Assembly: GCA_024138015.1 (NCBI GenBank)
Contig: JAMXBB010000001.1
Coordinates: 96,546,520 to 96,610,519 of the forward strand
Direction of reading: 5' to 3'
Length of the DNA: 64,000 nt
From: Lumnitzera littorea
Taxonomy: Eukaryota; Streptophyta; Magnoliopsida; Myrtales; Combretaceae
Shown: piece after piece, positions 50,000 through 61,390 of the stretch
Layout: each line of letters begins with the position of its first letter
How positions within the stretch are numbered: position 1 is the stretch's first letter
The notes under the pieces: generated by a model
The model's input: only the letters and a program-made list of their open reading frames with translations
Databases searched by the model: none
What the model was told of the DNA's origin: nothing
Position numbers and translations under genes: made by a program

Positions 50000-51420
50000 T
50001 AACACCGATTAGTAATCTTTTATATGGTGTTTGATTCTTTTCTCTCTTCTACTCTCTTTTTTTTTATCAAATGTGGTATTTATTCCAATTTTTCTCATTA
50101 GTTTACATGTAAATCAGTACATTAGGGAGCACATACTGAAGAAAAATGAAGGTTACTGGATTTCCATGCCCCACAATGATGTGTGCGTAATTAACTATGT
50201 ATTTGATATCAAGAAGGATAAAGAGTAAGATCAATAATCATAAAATGTATCGTTTGAATTTATTGTGAGAGTAATATGCTATAACAGATGTTTCTACCAT
50301 GTGCAGCGAAACATTGGTGCAATTCGATTGTCACATCATTCTAATGCAATTGGATCTATACTCACCAAGACCTACAGGGTGGTTATGTAATGGGGTTGTC
50401 GACATGACGATCCAAAATTGGAACCATTTGCAATAAGGACTCATTATTTCATTATGTGATTACTATTTCATGGAACTCTTCATATGAATCAATCAAATAA
50501 CACTAGATGTAAGCATATATCTTCATGGAAACAACTGAACCAATTGCCTTCCACAACATCTCACACATTGGTGAAGTCTTCTTAGGGATAACAAGTCGAT
50601 GTAAGAGGGTATGTACTCCTTTGATCTCTATTGTTCCACATAACATTTGTTTTAATTTAAGTATTGAGACAATTGTTTAATATAGGTCTTCATACTAATG
50701 AATCTAACAACAGAACATTCGTATTTAATTGAGTTACAAATCACTCGAGTGACCATCATGGTATACGATAGCATACACATAATACTACACGATAAGCACA
50801 AAAGGGATTTGAAGAGAGTGGTAAGTTGTTTTTTTATCCGCTTTAGACAAATTGGATGTTACCTATAGTTGAAATCAACCTATGACTGCTTGGCAATGAC
50901 AATTTAGCAAGTTAGAATTACGGATATTATATTCCATCTAGAAGAATTTACAAATGATGATGCTGGTCCATTCAACAAAGTCATTTCTAATTGGCCAACT
51001 CAAATAAATGATAAAGTTACACAAAAACTGGATATGGGTAATGGGTAATGCTCTTATTTTTTAACACACTCATTCATTCAATATAATTCAAAGTTTCAAT
51101 AACAATAACATATTTCGTGTATTGTAGTTCCAACTGTGACATATACATTCTTAAGTGTCTATAAGCTGATGGCCGAACCTCTAAGATCGAAGGAAATGTA
51201 AAACCTTTACTCTTTTTTTTTTATACTTTTTAACTTTTTTGTAAACCCCAACATCGTCTCGTTTATTCCCTTACTAAACGTCCTTATGTTGTTCCACAGT
51301 TTATAACACTCAAGGATTGATTGGACATCTTATTGGAGCTAGTTAAATACCAATTAAATATAATGAGGGCTGAGACAATCAAATTAGTGCGTAAGTACTA
51401 TGAGAAGACAAAAGAAGTCA
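50000..51420 (+). pseudogene. Degraded Ulp1 (C48) protease-like coding sequence
   Basis: Discontinuous plus-strand readings show a Ulp1-like layout: VNQYIREHILKKNEGYWISM (50103-50162), a block with the catalytic histidine in EHSYLIELQITRVTIMVYDS (~50713-50772; the Asp is in YDS), and a degraded cysteine box SNCDIYILKCL (~51127-51159, in place of the usual D-C-G). Stops and intron-like gaps separate the pieces. Ulp1-type peptidases are SUMO proteases; copies carried by plant Mutator-like elements (Kaonashi/KI-MULE types) are known. The assignment rests on motif order, not a search. Confidence 0.55.
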
Positions 51421-51636
51421 AGATCTGATACAAATCCAAAAGAATATAACCAAACTGTATTATTGTAAAATAATGTTATTTATCCATTTCTGTATAAATA
51501 TTGTTAAGGGAACCATAATTGTCTTTTTTCTTTTTTCTTTTTTGTAAAGAAATAATAGTATTATATATCAAAATCAAGTAATGTTCTATATAAACCCTTG
51601 ATTGTACCGTTTTTGTATCACAGCTCAATATTGCAT

Positions 51637-51670
51637 TATACTGTCGATAGTATAGGCTATCGACAGTATA
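51637..51670. repeat. Perfect 14-bp hairpin at the edge of the repeat block
   Basis: TATACTGTCGATAG (51637-51650) and its exact complement (51657-51670) flank a six-base loop, TATAGG. Related words (CTATCGACA, CTATCAATAG, TATCAACAGT) recur at 51700-52390 and again at 55740-56090. Confidence 0.9.
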
Positions 51671-51739
51671 TGTACTATAATTGAAATTTGAAAGTTGAAG
51701 ACTATCGACAATGTAATCTCTTTGTCAATAGTATAAAGT

Positions 51740-52165
51740 GAGCATACTTTACCCTAAATGAAGCTCAATTTACTGTAAATGCACCCCATTTTATTGTACC
51801 CCAAAACTACTTATACTGTATAAGTAATTTTTTTTACCACAAAGGAAACTCAATTTACCGAAAAGGACTCCCATATTACCATGCTCCAAAACAACTTAGA
51901 CTATAAAGGAAGTTTATTTTGCCATAAAGGAAGTCAATTTTATCGTGATCTAAAACCACTTTTACCATAAATGAAGCCTGTCTTACTATAAAGGAACCTC
52001 GTTTTACCGTACTCCAAAACTACTAATACAATAAAGGAAGCTCATTTTACTATAAAAGAAGTCAATTTTACTGCAAAAGAATCCCATTTTACCTTGATTC
52101 AAAACTATTTTTACCATAAAAGAAGCTTATTTTACTATAAAGGAAGTCAATTTTACTAAGAGTAA
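51740..52165. repeat. Degenerate array with ~21-bp period
   Basis: Units of the form (C/T)ATAAAGGAAG(C/T)TCATTTTA recur throughout. A longer phrase (CCCATTTTACCGTACTCCAA-like) appears at 51784, 51869, ~51934, 51998 and 52083; the spacings of 85, 65, 64 and 85 are close to multiples of 21. About twenty units in all. Inverted matches (CTCCTTTATAGTAAAAC) occur at about 55860-55895, on the far side of the transposase pseudogene. Confidence 0.75.
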
Positions 52166-53515
52166 TATACTGTCAATGGTAAAATATTTTTGTTGATAGC
52201 ACATGCAATTTAATTATTATCGAGAGTCGAAGACTATCAATAATCCCCAAAATCTATCAATAGTACAAGCTATTCAACTTTTTCCAAAAGTAGAGGATTG
52301 TCGATAGAAATTGATATACTATTGATAGTTTATTGTAGTGAATAAACTATTGATTGTAGCATGATTAACTATCGAAAGTTTGATTGCAGTGAGCTAAACT
52401 TGCAAATTCTATCACAGCTTATGTGGTTTTGATTACTGAGATAACTCAACTAGTATATATTCGACTTTGATAGTAACCCAGCATGCAAATTTCAATCAAG
52501 TCAACAATTATAGTCAAATGCTTAGTAAATGAAGTGTAGCATTAGTGAATACAAAGTCTTATACTTCAATCACAGTACTCACAAATTAGAAACATCTATC
52601 CTAAACCTAAATGATCGAACATTAGCCACAGTATATTCAAACTCCACACTCAACAAGATACAAAAGTTGTTTACTTATGCTTTATAATACATTTGGGCAC
52701 TATGAACTCCCATAGTCCACCCAAATGAAGTTAAAAAATGTTTCAAATTATGTACTCAACATATAAGAGGGAACCCTAGCAAAGTGTCAGCCACGCAACA
52801 CTGTACAAACCCTAAACGATCAAATGCTCTCTAAAGCACACAAGCATTTATCATCTATTTCACACAAAAACAATATGATAGCATTAACCATTACATGATA
52901 AAAACTAAAACATGGTCTTTATAACTACATTAACCATTACATGATAAAAATCGAAACATGGTCCTTAAAAATACATTATCCATTAGACGAAAAAAAAAAA
53001 AAGAAGGGAAACATGGTCCTTTAAAACACATTCATAAGCTGGCAATGATCACAATTATAGCATACGATGTGAATAAACAATCAAATTGAAAAGTAAGAGT
53101 AGATTGTCAGGAAACTTCAAATGTATATCCATTATAAGAATGATTCTTTGTATAGCAAAATTGGACTACATTTGCTCGAAGTAGCCTTTCAAATACTTTT
53201 GTAATACTCTAAAACTCACTCAAAGTTAAAAAACATGCTATTGTTTTCTTTAAAAAGACTATCTAAATTTACTAGCAGTTCTATAAATGCACTATTGTTT
53301 TGACCAACATTCTTAGGATTCCTTAGCTAACGTACATGATTATGTCCCTCCTACTTGCATAAGTTACATGGAACCTATTTTCTCAAACGTTTTGATTGTT
53401 GACTAGGACATCTTTTAGCACGAACAATTTTTGGGTCCTTAATCCTACCTATACAACATAGTGTAATCATCAGCATATAGTATAAAAACTCGAATACGAT
53501 ACAGCAAAAGGTGAA
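52166..53515. other. Spacer with three 46-bp tandem repeats
   Basis: 52882, 52928 and 52974 start three copies of a ~46-bp unit (CATTAACCATTACATGATAA ... AACATGGTC), the third disturbed by a poly-A run. The rest has CTATCAATAG-type words to about 52390 and no recognised coding sequence. Confidence 0.65.
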
Positions 53516-53519
53516 AGAG

Positions 53520-55593
53520 TCTTACCATCCATCCCATCATTAGGTACTGGGATGGCATCTACATCATCCAAAGCTTCTTGCATCTCATGAGTCAAGCATG
53601 CAATCTCATTCATTACTCTAGAAAAAGCTATCTCCAATTTGGACCCCAGATGACAGATAGCTCAACTAGCAATTGATAATGCATCATATCAGACTTATTC
53701 TATCATCATTGCATCTCTACTACCCTACACAACCCCATCACCTCCATGAATGGTCTTTGTTAACTTAGTCCATCTCGACGATATAAGATTCTAAGAGATA
53801 TTATTCAGAAACTCTAATTTAGCCACATGAAATGCATGGCTACAAGGAAATCCAGTAATCTCATAGTGTCTACATTTGCAGTTGATAAATTGATCTAAAT
53901 TTTTTAACGTCACCCTTACGAGTCTAAAGGGGTAATCATAACAGTATAGAGTGTGGATGGTCACCTCAGGCTCACTGTCATCGCGAAGGTGTGGAATCTA
54001 TAACGCCTCTCGTTCAATCTTTGATCTCACTCTTTCAAAGAAGGCCCACGAATATATGGAAGCCACATGATTTTCAAAACTCTTGAGCATAGTAGGTAAA
54101 ACTAGTTTTGTATGTGCGCTTTCATAGTCAACCTTCAATTCTGTATGTCTCAAATTAGATAACACCCTCTTAAAGTGCTAAATTACTTAGTACATCCAAT
54201 ACCTTTGAGAAATGAAACAGTTTCCCTTTACAAATGAGTAGATCCTCTCACATCTCTACATACTCCTCATAAACGTCCAAAAATGTCCTCTCAAATATGC
54301 ATGTGCCCAAGAGAATTGCTTCCAGTACAACTCCTCAACCCATTCATTTCCTTTAAGCTCATGCCTTTTTAGGATATCTACCCAAGCCGCTTTAAATTCA
54401 TAGATAAATTCTTTATGGAATATGCACCTCTTAAAATCTCACAGGAACCCATCGCTATGAGCATGAGACACTGCATTCCTTTCAAGGTGCTATGAACAAA
54501 GGTGGTGTTGTACTTGATGACAAACAAAAGTAATTGCTACTTGCATTGCCTTGTCCCCATTTGTGATAATAGACATAAGCCTTTTTCCTTTCATTGTAAG
54601 CATAAAAACATCAAGTAACCAGCTATATGCCTCTTCCATCTCGTCGTCTAACATCTAAAGATGCAAGTTTGATGGTGATGGTTAATGCCAACCAATATTA
54701 TCAATGGCATTAAAAACTTGTTCTATCAACATATGGAATTAAAAGCTATGACATCTCTGAAAAAAGCATAGTCAAGCTGACATATCAAATATGACCAAAA
54801 CATCCAACTAAGTTCTCCCTCTTCATTCCCCGCTAGGAATGTCAAGGTTACCTCAGCATCACCATCACATATGTCTACCTGCTTTTGCTTATTGACATAG
54901 TTGTATAGGTTTTTCTTTGTAAATTCAACTTTCTCGTACCCCCCTGCTTGATGACTAGATATTCCATTGTATCACACAGTCGAATAGCATAATTTAATAT
55001 ACTTCTAATTTGAACTTGATTAGCATTCAATACGGACCTGTTGGAATTTAAGACATAATTCTATGATGGTGGTACAAGCTCATGATTGTGCTTAGTATTT
55101 ACAGTTACAACCTCCCAAAGTCCATCATCTTTGGCTAGGTTTACTTTAAACATAGCTTTAAAACCAATTCTAGTCAACGCCCTTTCCTTTCTAAATAGGT
55201 TATTCCTACCAAGGTGTGGCTGACCCCTATAACCCTCCTTATGGCAAACCTATAGACACAATTTCACCTACTTTTGCTCATTCTTTTTAGAATCATGCAA
55301 ACGAATATTGAACCCATTTATAGTAGCATACCTAGTATAGAAATCACAGGCGTCAAAAAAAGATGCAAAATTTTTACTAACTAGAAGTTTAATCAAATGC
55401 AAACCTATATAGGATGATAAGTCACCAATGGCAATCATATTGTTTTGCTGAGAAGAATCATCACTTCCACCCTAAAGACTAGAATATTATCCAATTCATC
55501 ATATGCAACATCGATTTCGGTATTGTAGTCATGAAAATCATATCCATCTTTATTATCACAACCCAAATCGAAGGCATGCCTACTAGAATCCAT
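53520..55593 (-). pseudogene. FAR1/FHY3-related (MULE-type) transposase pseudogene
   Basis: The minus strand from an ATG at 55591-55593 reads, through many stops and frameshifts, a FAR1-like layout: acidic start (MDSSRHAFDLGCDNKDGYDF); FAR1 DNA-binding domain (FYTRYATINGFNIRLHDSKK; ERALTRIGF, where the usual LTRCGC cysteines are lost; NTKHNHELVPP); MULE transposase core pieces (QLDYAFFRDVIAFNS; LVGINHHHQTCIF; NEWVEELYWKQFSWAHAYL); SWIM zinc finger CKCRHYEITGFPCSHAFHV at ~53825-53884; then the SRDAMM..YDALSIAS tail. FAR1 proteins derive from Mutator-like transposases. With repeats in inverted orientation on both sides this is more likely a dead transposon than a decayed host gene. Confidence 0.82.
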
Positions 55594-55699
55594 ATTATGA
55601 TTGAAAAAGTAGTTGTTGTTGTTCTTTTTGGGTATTAAAGGTACATTTTAGGGTTTCAATGTTAAGAATTACATAGTTGGTAATGAAGATAGGGGACTT

Positions 55700-56100
55700 T
55701 ACTGTAAAAATATCAAGAGTATGGAACGTACTAATTTTAAACAAACTGTTAACAGTTGCACTATATTGTCAACAATTTCTTCATCCATGCAAATAAACCC
55801 ATGTAAAACGCTATCAAGAATAGTGAAAATCTATTGATAGTGATGCACTCCATTTAGGTAAAAAATAACTCCTTTATAGTAAAACAATAATCAAACATGT
55901 TAATATTTTTTTGATAATGGTAAACAAAACTATCAATAGTAATAATATACTATCAACAGTCTTATGCTCCAACCTAGTATGACTTAACTCCTTTGCAATA
56001 AGAAATGACCAAGCTTAGTAGGTTCTCTATCTTGATGGTAACTTGAGTTGTCAACAGTAACAATACACTATCAATAGTTGTGCTAAAGCATTATTTGATT
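55700..56100. repeat. Right-hand repeat block, inverted relative to 51.6-52.4 kb
   Basis: Contains CTATTGATAGT, ACTATCAATAGTAATAATATACTATCAACAGT-type words (split here) and CTCCTTTATAGTAAAAC, which is the reverse complement of the 21-bp array unit on the left. Candidate terminal or subterminal repeat of the transposon whose transposase lies at 53520-55593. Confidence 0.55.
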
Positions 56101-57350
56101 TGTTTTATTTAATTTCAAAATACATGTCACTGTAAAATTTAAGCATGTATTATATCAAATTTTAACTCTACAAATGGATAATAATAATACAGTGCACAAA
56201 TTTTCAACACGATTTAGCATATGTTGTACTAATGTTATGTGCAAAGCACTCATATATTATCTTGGTGTAATGAAACATAATATAGTATGGTGTACTAGCA
56301 ATTATATATACAAACTCTGCATATATTACGTGCATTATTTATATATTAATTATAAACATGTATGATGTAAACATTGGTATTTTATATATAATATATTCTG
56401 CCAATAATAAATATAATATTTTATGCTGACAATAGTATATATGGATTACAACTATGCGAATTATATATATGTGTTATAATTACATCCAAACTATATGGTG
56501 CGTAACTTTTAATTTCAATAAATGATGACTCTAATTGTAAGTAAGAAAAAAAATGTATATATATCATATAGTTTATAGACAATGGTATTTATGAGTAGCA
56601 TTCTTATGAATATCATGTACAATTTACCAAATTATATGTGATACTTATATGGATTTAGTATTTTCCATTAATCATAATATAATATATGGACAATGGCATG
56701 TATGGTTTCATCCATAAGAATTGTACGTGAAATTTACCGAATTATATGAATTGTGTATAGTTTCACTAAATTCTAATAATTATAAAATTGATACATAAAA
56801 TGGTGAAAATTAGAACATATTACCACTTTCTTATATAAAAAATAAGAAACATTCAATTACTTCTACTTAATACGAGTTTCATAATAATAATGTAAATGAT
56901 GGATGAAGAAAAACTATATAAATAATATTTTACTATAAAATAAACAAGAATTTAAGCAATGGGGAATATTTTGAATAAATGGAGGTAAAAAAAATATTTA
57001 ATACATAAATATAAATCAAGAGAAGATATATTATGAAAATAGATATATTCATATTTAATTGTAAAAACAGAGAGAGATATTGAACAATATAAATATTTAC
57101 ATTTAATTGTAGAGAGTATTAACTAAATGGGAAATGAAATAATAAACAAAAAAAAATATTAAATAAAAGGGAAAACATAAAGAGGAAAACAAAAAATGGA
57201 AATACATAAAAACAGAAAGGAGTAAATAATTAAATAAATGGAAAAATGGGAAGACATAATAAGGAAAACGTAAAAATGGGAAAATATAAAAAGGGGAAAA
57301 AAAGTAACCTTCTATAATAGGTTACCTTTTGCCAACATTACTGTAGAAAA
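56101..57350. other. AT-rich intergenic DNA; nothing recognised
   Basis: Very AT-rich, with a purine-rich stretch of GGGAAAA/ACATAAA-type words at about 57120-57310. The frame 56174-56365 is composed of low-complexity AT codons and is not taken as a gene. Confidence 0.55.
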
Positions 57351-59937
57351 ATTTGTATATTTATCTTATCATTGTTTTCATTAGTCAAGTACAAAAGGAG
57401 GTAAGCTGCTCTACATTATTCAATTTGCTTTGCAGAGAAGAATTTGGTCAAATTTTCATTTCTCTTGCGTAAAGAACTTTAAATTAATTTCCTTAAATGG
57501 AATAAAAAAAAAATTCTTTCATTTCTAGTTGAAATAAGTAAATATTCAATCAATAAAAGCTATTTAGGAAAGGAAATTAGGTTTCAAAATCTGACCGTAT
57601 TATTTTCTTGTTGACAGTTAAAAATAAATCCTCATCCTACTATCATTTTCACATTATATATTTTTTATATAATCCTAACCTGTTCAGCCATAAATGTAAA
57701 ATTAAATATTACACGTATCACATTATTATTGGTAATTAATGATGACCAGGCTCACCGTTGACAATAGAACAAGATGAGATTGAGACTATAATTATTAAAC
57801 TTCTAATTAAATGTATAATTTAACAACTTAAAACTTGATTAGTAAAATTGTAAAAATGTGAAAAGATTAGGTGGCCACAATGATACGGTGGCAATTCATC
57901 TATTTGATAAGAAGCAGTCGGTCAACATTTCTCCCAATAGCAATGGCAAATTGATCCTATTCCTTATACACCTTATATTTTGATCTATATAAACATCGCA
58001 GGTATATAATTATATAAAGATTAAAGAGCAGTGATATAAAAATTAAATTTTGCTCTATGCCTATCGAATGATATGGGCACGACAAATTTTGAGGTATGTT
58101 TATCGTTATCGCCCTTTAAATTGGTCAAGTACAAAAGAAAAGGCAAGCTACTCTCCATCATTTGCTTAGCTTTTTCAAGCGAACAACTTGGCCAAATTTG
58201 CATTTCCCTTATAACAAGAACTTTAAATAAATTTCTTTAGATGGAATAAAAATATATTTCCTTTCATTTCTATTAGAAATAAGTAAATGTTAAAATCACT
58301 GAAAGCAATTTAGGAAAGGTAGGTTTCAAAATCTGATCGTATTGTTTTCTTATTGACAGTCAAAATTAAATCTTCATCTTACTATCATTTTCACATTGTA
58401 TATTCTCTGTATAATTTTGACTAGTTCATCCCTAATTGTAAAATTAAAAACTACATGTAATGCATTATCATTTAATGATGATTGGGCCAATTGTTGGTAA
58501 TGGAAAAAGATGAGGTAGAGTCGGTCCCAACTAAACTTTTAGTTAGATGTCTTATTTGACAACTTAAAACTTGACGTGTAAAATTACAAAATCGTCAAAA
58601 TTTTAGATAGTTGTAGCCATATAGTGGCAATCCATATATTAGATATGTAGCAATCAATCAAAACTCAACATTCCTCCCAAGCAAATTGATCCTATTTCTT
58701 ATACACATTATAATTTTATCTATATAAACGTCTCATTTATATAATCCTATAAAAACTAAAGAGCAGTCACACGGAAATTAAATTTTGTTTCGAAATGTGC
58801 CTATCGAATGTTGTGGGCATGACGGATTCTCATATATGTTTATCTCTTCATTGTTATCATTGGTCGAGCACAAAATAAAAGGTAAGCCACTTTACATCGT
58901 TTGGTTTGCGTTTTCATGAGAAGGATTTGGTCAAATTTGCATTTCTAATGCATAAAGAAATTTAAATTAATTTCTTTAAATGGAATAAATTTCTATGCAA
59001 AATAAGTAAATATTCAATCAATAAAAGCAATTTTAGAAAGGAGGTTAGGTTTTAAAATCTGACCGTATTGTTTTCTTGTCGATGGTCAACATTAACGGCC
59101 TATTCACTTCACTGAATGAAAAGAAAAGAAAATGTAATAAAAATATAATATCTATTACTTTATTTAGTTAAATTAATAAATAACTTAAGAATAGATACGC
59201 AATATAACTTTGGTAACTAAAGTATCATTGATCCATTTTTTTTTTCAAGTAATTCTAAAATAATAGATAGTGGTGGTAAAAATCGGCTATGAGGGCGAAA
59301 GCAGTGATAAAGGTCAATGGCAGTTGCGAGTGGTGGATGGTAGTTATGGCGGTAGCGATAACGATGGCAGGGGTACAGCTTGGAGGGGGTATGTGGATAG
59401 TTGCGGTAGCAGTAACGACAACAGTGGCGACGGCAATAATGGTGATTAGTGATGATGGTGGTAGTAGGGTGGTAACAGTAGCGATAGTAGTGTTGGTGGC
59501 GACAGTAGTAGTGATGGTCAATTATTAGTAGTAGTGAAGGTAGTGACGACGGTGGTAGTAGAGGTAGTGGCGACGATGGCAATGGTGATAGTAGTGGTAG
59601 CAGTAGTGGTTGGTGGTAGCTAATGGTGGCGATGGTAATGGTGGTGGTAGTGGTTATCGTTAAATTGATGAGGTTATTTTTGAAAAAAAAATTGAAATTT
59701 TATGAAGAATTATGATTCTTTAGTTGAATTAAGGAATCCTTATTACTTGATTTCACATAATAGGGATTTTTAAGAAATTGCGATTCAGAGACAAAAAACC
59801 AAGTGAACACTATAACAAGGAATAAAGGGGGAATGGAATTTTAACTCCCCTCAAGTGAACGGGGCATAAATCTTTATCCTAATTTTATTTTCACATTGTA
59901 TGTTCTCTACATAATCCTAACCTATTCATTAAGGTAG
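57351..59937. repeat. Three tandem ~740-bp repeats, the third split by a MITE
   Basis: The landmark GTCAAGTACAAAAG (or GTCGAGCACAAAA) occurs at 57384, 58124 and 58863, giving periods of 740 and 739. Shared segments in order include GAACTTTAAAT, TTTAGGAAAGG, TCAAAATCTGA(C/T)CGTATT, TATCATTTTCACATT, GGTGGCCACAA-like, CAAATTGATCCTAT and ATCTATATAAAC. Copy 3 reaches 59095, is interrupted by the element 59096-59866, and resumes to about 59937 before diverging. No coding sequence was recognised. A TATATAAAC box recurs in copies 1 (~57981) and 2 (~58720). Confidence 0.88.
59096..59866. mobile_element. PIF/Harbinger-like MITE (771 bp) with TAA target duplication
   Basis: TAA at 59093-59095 and 59867-59869 flanks the insertion, and the host repeat copy continues seamlessly on both sides, which fixes its limits. 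Ends: CGGCCTATTCAC left, TGCCCCGTTCAC from the right (8 of 12 match). Its right end matches the inverted left end of the MITE at 36777-37662. The centre (59280-59640) is a GGT/GGC/GTA triplet-rich stretch. Open frames there on both strands are low complexity, not genes. Confidence 0.82.
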
Positions 59938-60033
59938 GGAAAAAAACCAACCAAACTGAATCAAACATTTAACACCTACAACAAAATAAAATACAAAAAA
60001 TAAAATAAAATAAGGATACATTAATGTTAAATC

Positions 60034-61382
60034 TGTAAGGAAAATTTAAGATATGAGGATCACGGCCAAAGTTCACAACTATGATCTGAACCGTGGTCAT
60101 TCTATGGTAAACGACAACCAAGTCTATGGCTGAAACCCATGGTGTGCACTTGTGCTTTACCTTTTACAAAGGATCACAAGTGTAATTCCCAACTATAATC
60201 CCTGTAGCTACTTCCTTCCATCTTTCTAAGTTAAATTTAGTTGTATTCAATTTACGATTCTTATCTAAAACCCTTAAAAAGTCTATAGGAAGCTATAGAA
60301 TGTTAGTAAAGTGATTTCTATCGTTTCTTTACAGATTCATCTTTCTAAGATAGAGTAGATTAAGTTCTTACAATGGACTCCAGGTATGTAAGACTTGTGT
60401 TGCTTGTGAATGTTAGACTAGACTCTATATTTATAAATGTACTCAAATTAACTAATTAAATATCTAGCCTAAATTTTCATTGCTTATTGCTTGCGTTTGT
60501 CTTAGCCTGACTTAAGGGTTTAGAGTAGTAGATCACTAAGGGGTAACTTTAATGATCTATGCTACGCGTTGTCCTCAGTAGAGTCTCACGTGGAAATTGT
60601 CAGGAGTATATCTTGATTGAAGTAGATGAGGCCCAAAATGACATGCCCTACATAAGATTGTAAAAGGGTCTAAAGTGGTAAGCCCAATGTAAGATTATAG
60701 AAAGGCCCAAAAAGGTACACTCAAGCACTAGGATGATGAATCGAACTGTATTGAGATGGAGGCTATGAGAACCTTCATTATATGATATGCGATTAGCTAT
60801 TTAAAGGTAAAAAATTATTGTGTGTGAATTACCTGCTTACATTTTAATGTATGTGATTGTGATTATGTATGATTGCTTACCACATGAAGTTATGTGTTAC
60901 ATACTAAGCTTTAGCTCACCCTTCTTTTTTCCTACAGTTGTAGGTCAAAATGATAGTTATGGAGATTTTTCTAGCTATGGTTATGAAGCTAAGTAAGAGA
61001 ATTATTCTGGTTATGAGCATTATATAGATGGTTATTATTAAGAAGATCCTTATGTTGAGATTTACTATTATGAATGACTCTTACTAGTATTAGGATTATA
61101 GAGATCCGATTTAAGTGCAATAATTGTTTTTTGAGATGATATTTATTTTATTTTCATGTTACTATGAAGAATCCTCAAATATTATTTAGTTGCTATTTAC
61201 TTTTTACGAGATACATTTATGGAAACATATGCATAGTTGTAATTGGAGTTCAACATTTAATGATGTTTGTAAATGTTATTTGTTTATGAATTGGAGATTC
61301 TAGTCTTAGAATTATAGCTTGATGTGTCAATAAAGAACTAAGGACATGTAACAATCTATGGCGTCTTGATTTTGGGTGTTAT
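60034..61382 (+). repeat. Probable 5' LTR of a Tekay/Del-like gypsy element
   Basis: Begins TGTAAGGAAAATTT and ends GGGTGTTATA, in keeping with TGTAA...TTACA-type LTRs of this lineage. It is followed nine bases later by AGTATCGGAGC, a Met-tRNA-like primer-binding site. Length ~1.35 kb. The partner LTR lies outside the window or is lost, so the limits are inferred. Confidence 0.6.
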
Positions 61383-61390
61383 AGATTAAG

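Noticed and set aside
51740..52165. Possible CRISPR array because of regular repeats
   Set aside because: Units are degenerate, contiguous without unique spacers, and this is plant nuclear DNA.
53520..55593. Intact host FAR1-related gene on the minus strand
   Set aside because: Many in-frame stops and frameshifts and loss of conserved cysteines; cannot be explained by introns alone.
59217..59582. His/Tyr/Thr/Pro-rich frames on both strands (59217-59582 -, 59255-59521 -, 59289-59528 +)
   Set aside because: They come from a triplet-repeat-rich MITE interior; open frames here are a composition effect.
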